NCBI GenBank assembly: GCA_963696505.1
Contig: CAVOKN010000012.1
Span: forward strand, 1 to 64,000
Reading direction: 5' to 3'
Source: CAVOKN01 sp963696505
GTDB taxonomy: Bacteria > Pseudomonadota > Gammaproteobacteria > Burkholderiales > Rhodocyclaceae
DNA: 64,000 bases
The translations under genes and the position numbers were made by a program. Shown here piece by piece: positions 59,711 to 64,000 of the stretch. The notes below the pieces were generated by a model. That model did no database searches and had not been told where the DNA came from. It saw only the letters and a program-made list of their open reading frames with translations. Position 1 is the first letter of the stretch; every line of letters begins with the position of its first letter.

Positions 59711-61828
59711 ATGAACGCGTCACCCTTCCACGCATCGAGCTTTCCGCCCGGTTACCTTTGGCTGCCTGCGCCGCCGGAAACCGCGCTCGCCCTGCTGCGC
59801 CAGATCGATGCGGGGGAGCAGGATACGGAGGGCCAGGCGGCAGTGGCGGCCCTGGACCCGGTGCTGTCCTTCGAACTGCTGTCGGCGGCGTCGCCCGCGG
59901 CGGACGGAGCAGGCTTCGATCTGCGAGCGGTTCTCGCCCGGATCATGGAACGTCTGGGTCCGGACCTGCTGCGCGCCTGGTGTCTCGACAAGCTGACCCT
60001 GCGTGCGCCGCGCACCGAGCCCGGGTGCGGCCTGCGCGAGTCCCTGCATGGCCTGTTCGTCGCCGAACTGGCCCTCCATCTGGCGGTGGAAATGCATCAG
60101 GGCAGTTTCCAGGAGGCCTATGCCGCCGGCCTGCTGCACGACGTCGGACAGCTCTGGTTGGCTCACCATGCCGAGGGCCATGCGGGCATGCGGGCTGCCG
60201 CCGCCGACGAGAGCGCCTTGAGCGCGGGCGAACTCGAACGCTACGGCATTGGCCATGCCGGTCTCGGCGGGGCCTTCGCCAACCGGTGTGCGCTGCCTCC
60301 CGGAATGGTGGATGCGATTCACCTGCACCACTGTCCGCGCGAGGCGATTGCCGACGCTGCCCCGCTGGCAAGGGTGGTGTGGCTGGCGGAGGAAATCGCC
60401 GGCTCACGGTTCGAGGTGTCGGCCCATGATCTGGGGGTGGCGGCCGAAGTCAGCGGTCTCGACCCGGCGACACTCAGCGACATGCGTTCGGATGTGGCCC
60501 GGCGCCTGGCCTCGCTGGCCAAGCAGTACGGAATACCTGCCGCAGGTGCGCGCACCGGCGGCGAAGCGATGCTCCAGGCGGCTGTACCGGCCAGGGGGCC
60601 GGCGGGCGGATGGGCGAAGGACGATACGGTCGCGGCGGCGACAGTTTCTGCCCTGGCGCGCAGCGCCCTTCTGGAGGCCGGCGAGGATTCGCTCGTCAGG
60701 CTTGTGGCAGCCTGCCGGCTGCTGCTCGATCTGGATTCGCCGCTGCTGCTCGAATTCGACGCCCGTTCAGGCCAACTGGGGGGTTTTGCCGACGACGATC
60801 GTCCCTGGGCGGAGCAGCTGCGGATCGCCGCTTCCAATCCCGCCAGCGCGGTCGCCGAGGCGTACCGCGGTTCGGGCTCGGTGCAGTCGGTGTTCGGTGC
60901 CCACGGGCCGGAGCGCAGCGCTGCCGACTGGCAGCTTGGGCGCCGGCTAGGTGCCAGCGGTCTGCTGTGCGAATCCTGGGCGAGCGGCGGGCGCCGCGGC
61001 GTGGCGGTGTTCGGGCTGGCCGGAAGCTACGACGACGACAAGGTGCGCGCTGCCGTGCGCCGCGGCATCGTGGCAGGTATTGCCGCCGTCCGCGTGCAGC
61101 ATCAATGCGCCCGGGAGATCGAACGGGATGCGGAGCAGGAATTGAGGACGCGCTACCGGGATCACTATCGGCGCCTGGCCCACGAGGCGAGCAACCCGCT
61201 CGCGGCGATGAAGACCTACCTGGCAGTCATCCGGCGGCAGGTCGGCGAGGGAGCCACCCCGGACGCCGAATTCGGCCTGCTCGACAGGGAACTTGACCGC
61301 ATCGCGGCCATGGTGCGCAACATGGCCCAACCGCCGGAAATCCCGCCGCAAGCGGGCGAGGCCGTCGTGGAAGTGGGCGGGCTGCTGGAAGACTTGCGCC
61401 TGCTCTATGCCGAAGGGCTGTTCGGCAGCCGGGGCATCGGATTCGATCTGCATGGGGCGGCGGACCCGGTGCACGGGCGCATCCCCCGCGACGCGCTGAA
61501 GCAGGTGTTGCTCAACCTGTTCAAGAACGCCTCCGAGGCCCTGCAGGCGGGGCAGCGGTTCAGCGTGTCGCTGATACCGGCGGCGAGTCTGGGTGGCGTG
61601 CGCTGCCTGGCAATCCGCCTGGCCGACAATGGCCCCGGCATGCCGCCGGAAATGATGGCCGGACTATTCGACCGCACCCGCAGCTCCAAGGGGGGCGAGC
61701 ACCAGGGGGTGGGGCTGGTCCTGGTGCGGGAAACCCTCGCCCGGTACGACGCAAGCGTCGTTTGCGAGAGCGACGGCCGTACGGGAACGGCTTTCCAAGT
61801 GTATATTCCGGTCGCTGATCCAGCTTAG
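59711..61828 (+). CDS. HDOD-domain sensor histidine kinase
   Basis: A 705-residue protein. Residues ~20-225 form an HDOD domain: DPVLSFELLSAASPA, GLLHDVGQLWLAHHAEGHAG (HDVGxL) and MVDAIHLHHCPREAIADAAP. A middle region (~310-470) is GAF-like. DHYRRLAHEASNPLAAMKTY (~490-510) is a HisKA-like box with His in LAHEASNP. The ATPase part has LNLFKNASEAL (N box), LADNGPGMPPEM (G1) and HQGVGLVLVRETL (G2). HDOD proteins are found in signalling and stress control. The gene is 38 bp before a receiver-kinase gene. Confidence 0.88.
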   Translation: MNASPFHASSFPPGYLWLPAPPETALALLRQIDAGEQDTEGQAAVAALDPVLSFELLSAASPAADGAGFDLRAVLARIMERLGPDLLRAWCLDKLTLRAPRTEPGCGLRESLHGLFVAELALHLAVEMHQGSFQEAYAAGLLHDVGQLWLAHHAEGHAGMRAAAADESALSAGELERYGIGHAGLGGAFANRCALPPGMVDAIHLHHCPREAIADAAPLARVVWLAEEIAGSRFEVSAHDLGVAAEVSGLDPATLSDMRSDVARRLASLAKQYGIPAAGARTGGEAMLQAAVPARGPAGGWAKDDTVAAATVSALARSALLEAGEDSLVRLVAACRLLLDLDSPLLLEFDARSGQLGGFADDDRPWAEQLRIAASNPASAVAEAYRGSGSVQSVFGAHGPERSAADWQLGRRLGASGLLCESWASGGRRGVAVFGLAGSYDDDKVRAAVRRGIVAGIAAVRVQHQCAREIERDAEQELRTRYRDHYRRLAHEASNPLAAMKTYLAVIRRQVGEGATPDAEFGLLDRELDRIAAMVRNMAQPPEIPPQAGEAVVEVGGLLEDLRLLYAEGLFGSRGIGFDLHGAADPVHGRIPRDALKQVLLNLFKNASEALQAGQRFSVSLIPAASLGGVRCLAIRLADNGPGMPPEMMAGLFDRTRSSKGGEHQGVGLVLVRETLARYDASVVCESDGRTGTAFQVYIPVADPA

Positions 61829-61866
61829 GCCTTGGGGAGGGCCGGCCGCGATCAATAGGTTGGCCA

Positions 61867-63498
61867 ATGAACATGAACCAGCAAGGGGAAGGGCTGCCGC
61901 TTGATGCCGGCGACGCAGCCGATCTAGGCCCGCAGGAAGCGCCCAAGCAGTTGCTGATCGTCAACGACGACGTGTCGCTGCGCAGCGGCCTCGAACTCCT
62001 GCTTGGCGGTCCCGACCGGACGATCGAGTGCTGCGGCTCCGTGGCCGAGGCGATCGAGAATCTCGCGGAACGCCACTACGACCTGATCCTGCTCGACTAC
62101 GGTCTGCCCGACGGCACCGGCCTCAACCTGATGGACTGGCTGATCGGGCAGCGGCGGGACGAGGCCGTAGTGATGATCAGCGGTGCGGATGCCATCGAGG
62201 CCGCGATCGGCGCGCTGCGCCGCGGCGTCGGGGATTTTCTGCGCAAGCCCTATCACGTCGAGGAACTTCGGCGTACCGTCGCCAATGCCCTGCACAAGCG
62301 CGATCTGGAACGCTTCAACCGCCAGATGGCAGACCGCCTGCGCGAGTCCGAGAAGCTCCACCGCTATCTTGTGGATAGCTCCCCGGACCTGGTCTACATG
62401 CTGGATTCGAACGGCTGCTTCACCTACGTCAATTCGCGCATCGAATCCCTGCTCGGCTACTCGCGCGAGACGACAATCGGATCGCATTTCTCGACCCTGC
62501 TGCATGAGGACGATCTGCCCAAGGCGCGCCATGCCTTCGGGGAGCGCCGCACCGGCGGTCGGGCTTCGTCCAACGTGGAGCTGAGCATCAAGCTGGGGCC
62601 GGGCCGGGAGGCGGCTGCCGACCGCAATCCCTGCCTCACCGTCGTGCTCAGTTCGACCGGAATCTACAAGGACGGCCTGGACGGCCAGTCGCGGTATATC
62701 GGAACCTACGGGGTCGCGCGAGACATCAGCGAGCGCAAGCGCGCGGAACTGCAGATCTCCGCCCTCAACCGTTCTCTGGAAAGCCGGGTCGCCGATCGCA
62801 CCTCGGAACTGGAACGTGCCAACAAGGATCTCGAAGCCTTCGCCTATTCGGTATCCCACGATCTGCGCACCCCGCTGCGCAGCATCCACGGTTTTTCCAC
62901 GCTGCTGGAGCAGGGCATGGACCGGCCGCTCACCGAGGAGTGCCGCGACTACCTCAACCGCCTGCGGCGCAACGTCGAACGCATGGACATCCTGATCGAC
63001 AACATGCTCGACTTCTCCCGCGCCGGGCGCAGGCCGCTGCACGGCATGCGGGTAAACCTCGGCTCGGTGGTCCAATCGCTGGTCGCCGAGCGGCGCGATG
63101 AGTTTCCCAGCGCGCGCTTCGAAATCGGCCCCTTGCCGGCAGTGGCGGGCGATCAGGCGATGCTGACCCAGGTGTTCGAGAACCTGCTGAACAACGCGCT
63201 CAAGTTCTCCAGCAGGCGGGAGCGGCCGACCGTCGAAGTGTTTGCCCGCCCGGTCGCCGGCGAGCGGGTCGAGGTAGTGGTGCGCGACAACGGCGTCGGC
63301 TTCGACATGAATGCGGCTGCCCACCTGTTCGGCGTGTTCCAGCGCCTGCACCGGGAAGCGGAGTTTCCCGGCACCGGCATCGGCCTTGCGATCGTCAAGC
63401 GCATCGTGGAACGACACGGCGGCAGCGTTTCAGCCTCGGCCGAGGCGGGCAAGGGCGCATCGTTCTGCCTTTCCCTGCAAGTGGCACCACGCCCCTGA
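61867..63498 (+). CDS. receiver-PAS-histidine kinase (hybrid)
   Basis: A 543-residue protein. Receiver at ~27-145 with phospho-acceptor Asp in LILLDYGLPDGTGL and Lys in RKPYHVEEL. PAS at ~165-290 (YLVDSSPDLVYMLDSNGCFT, YVNSRIESLLGYS). HisKA (AYSVSHDLRTPLRSIHGFST) and HATPase (NLLNNALKFS, VRDNGVGFDMNAA, GTGIGLAIVKRI). The kinase part is of the same phytochrome-like type as the multi-PAS kinase at 8960. It probably works with the preceding HDOD kinase, as a phosphorelay partner. Confidence 0.9.
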   Translation: MNMNQQGEGLPLDAGDAADLGPQEAPKQLLIVNDDVSLRSGLELLLGGPDRTIECCGSVAEAIENLAERHYDLILLDYGLPDGTGLNLMDWLIGQRRDEAVVMISGADAIEAAIGALRRGVGDFLRKPYHVEELRRTVANALHKRDLERFNRQMADRLRESEKLHRYLVDSSPDLVYMLDSNGCFTYVNSRIESLLGYSRETTIGSHFSTLLHEDDLPKARHAFGERRTGGRASSNVELSIKLGPGREAAADRNPCLTVVLSSTGIYKDGLDGQSRYIGTYGVARDISERKRAELQISALNRSLESRVADRTSELERANKDLEAFAYSVSHDLRTPLRSIHGFSTLLEQGMDRPLTEECRDYLNRLRRNVERMDILIDNMLDFSRAGRRPLHGMRVNLGSVVQSLVAERRDEFPSARFEIGPLPAVAGDQAMLTQVFENLLNNALKFSSRRERPTVEVFARPVAGERVEVVVRDNGVGFDMNAAAHLFGVFQRLHREAEFPGTGIGLAIVKRIVERHGGSVSASAEAGKGASFCLSLQVAPRP

Positions 63499-63519
63499 TC
63501 CTGCGGGCACCTGTCGCCG

Positions 63520-64000
63520 TCAGCCGGGCGGTGTGCCCCACAATTGCCTCAGCCGCTCGTCCCTGCCGCAGCGCATGCGGTAGTAGTTGTAAATCCAGGG
63601 ATTCTTCAGGTAATAATCCTGGTGGTAGTCCTCCGCCGGATGGAAGGCCGAGGCCGGCACGATGTCGATGACGATGGGCTGGGGAAAGGGCTTACTGCGC
63701 ACCAGCTCGGCGCGGGACACTTCCGCGGCGCGACGCTGGCTCTCGTCGTGGTAGAAGATCCCGGCGCGATAGGCGGAGCCGACGTCGCAGAACTGCCGGT
63801 CGCGGACCGTGGGATCGACATTGCGCCAAAACGTCGCTAGCAGCGCCTCGTAGCTCACCCGGTTCGGATCGTATTCCACCTGCACCGCCTCGGCATGGCC
63901 GGTCCAGCCGCCCGCCACACTTTCGTAGTCGGGATCCGGCGTGTGGCCACCGGTGTAGCCGGAGATCGTGGCGACCACGCCGTCGATGCGGTCGAAGGGC
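63520..64000 (-). CDS. msrA: peptide methionine-S-sulfoxide reductase MsrA (5' end outside window)
   Basis: The frame continues past the window edge. Visible sequence: FDRIDGVVATISGYTGGHTP, DYESVAGGWTGHAEAVQVEY, DPTVRDRQFCDVGSAYRAGI, FHPAEDYHQDYYLKNPWIYN. These are MsrA motifs, including the GYTGG and HQDY segments. The catalytic GCFWC motif lies just outside the window. MsrA repairs methionine-S-sulfoxide in proteins with thioredoxin. The listed end is the window limit. Confidence 0.93.
   Translation of the reverse strand, partial: PFDRIDGVVATISGYTGGHTPDPDYESVAGGWTGHAEAVQVEYDPNRVSYEALLATFWRNVDPTVRDRQFCDVGSAYRAGIFYHDESQRRAAEVSRAELVRSKPFPQPIVIDIVPASAFHPAEDYHQDYYLKNPWIYNYYRMRCGRDERLRQLWGTPPG

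Noticed and set aside
61924..63417. 497-codon minus-strand frame opposite the receiver-PAS kinase
   Set aside because: Antisense mirror of the kinase; typical for GC-rich DNA.

Overview
The window is GC-rich DNA (by eye above 60% GC) from what looks like a PHA-storing betaproteobacterium of the Rhodocyclaceae / 'Candidatus Accumulibacter' type. The lineage is inferred from a phasin next to a PHB-depolymerase-like esterase, long multi-PAS histidine kinases, HDOD signalling and a dense IS load (IS1595, IS4, ISL3, IS91, ISAzo13, IS21 and a DDE/ExeA element). No rRNA, tRNA or CRISPR array is visible. Most of the window is accessory genome rich in pseudogenes. Only the last ~5.5 kb looks like ordinary chromosome.

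Layout. 0-2 kb: an IS4 remnant, an IS1595 insertion and an ISL3 remnant. 2-7.5 kb: small conflict modules (wHTH-MNT/HEPN pair, DUF433/DUF5615 pair, two lipoproteins, a REP-associated transposase, a ParDE-like pair, and an RNase A-like toxin with a CdiI-like immunity gene). 9-13.3 kb: a 1445-residue sensor kinase with eight PAS domains and one GAF domain. 14-19.3 kb: IS91 and transglutaminase remnants, then a three-gene cluster of an exported protein, a membrane TIR protein and an exported trypsin-like/WD40 protein. The last two read as one 1197-codon frame only because of a one-base frameshift. 19.7-28.4 kb: a broken integrase-type transposase, PHA genes, a large protein of unknown function, a broken DUF7450-like gene and an M43-type metalloprotease. 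28.5-35.8 kb: IS91 end, an intact IS4 element with 11-bp target duplication, a four-gene DDE/ExeA transposition module and a truncated ISL3 gene.

35.8-42 kb and 53-58.4 kb hold the most unusual feature. Unrelated toxin-antitoxin operons (FitAB/VapBC type, HigBA types, two AbiE operons) are separated by copies of one conserved non-coding spacer. It is built from TGACGGTAAA motifs, GATAGATCTCGA palindromes and a right-hand tag, GATCGAGTGGGAGTAG. The spacer keeps the same polarity each time and starts about 80-105 bp after most operons. It resembles a gene-cassette array, but no integron attC site or integrase is visible. 43-52 kb interrupts the array with SRPBCC/ArsR, AAC(3), flavin-binding-like and VOC genes, a DruA-Tn5 fusion transposase and a frameshifted saccharopine-dehydrogenase-like gene.

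58.4-64 kb: a MurG-like glycosyltransferase, an HDOD-histidine kinase, a receiver-PAS-histidine kinase, and the start-truncated msrA at the window edge. Several otherwise well conserved genes carry a single one-base indel (RNase A-like toxin, TIR, MAPEG, saccharopine dehydrogenase, IstB). Either the region is decaying or the assembly has residual indel errors; raw reads would decide.
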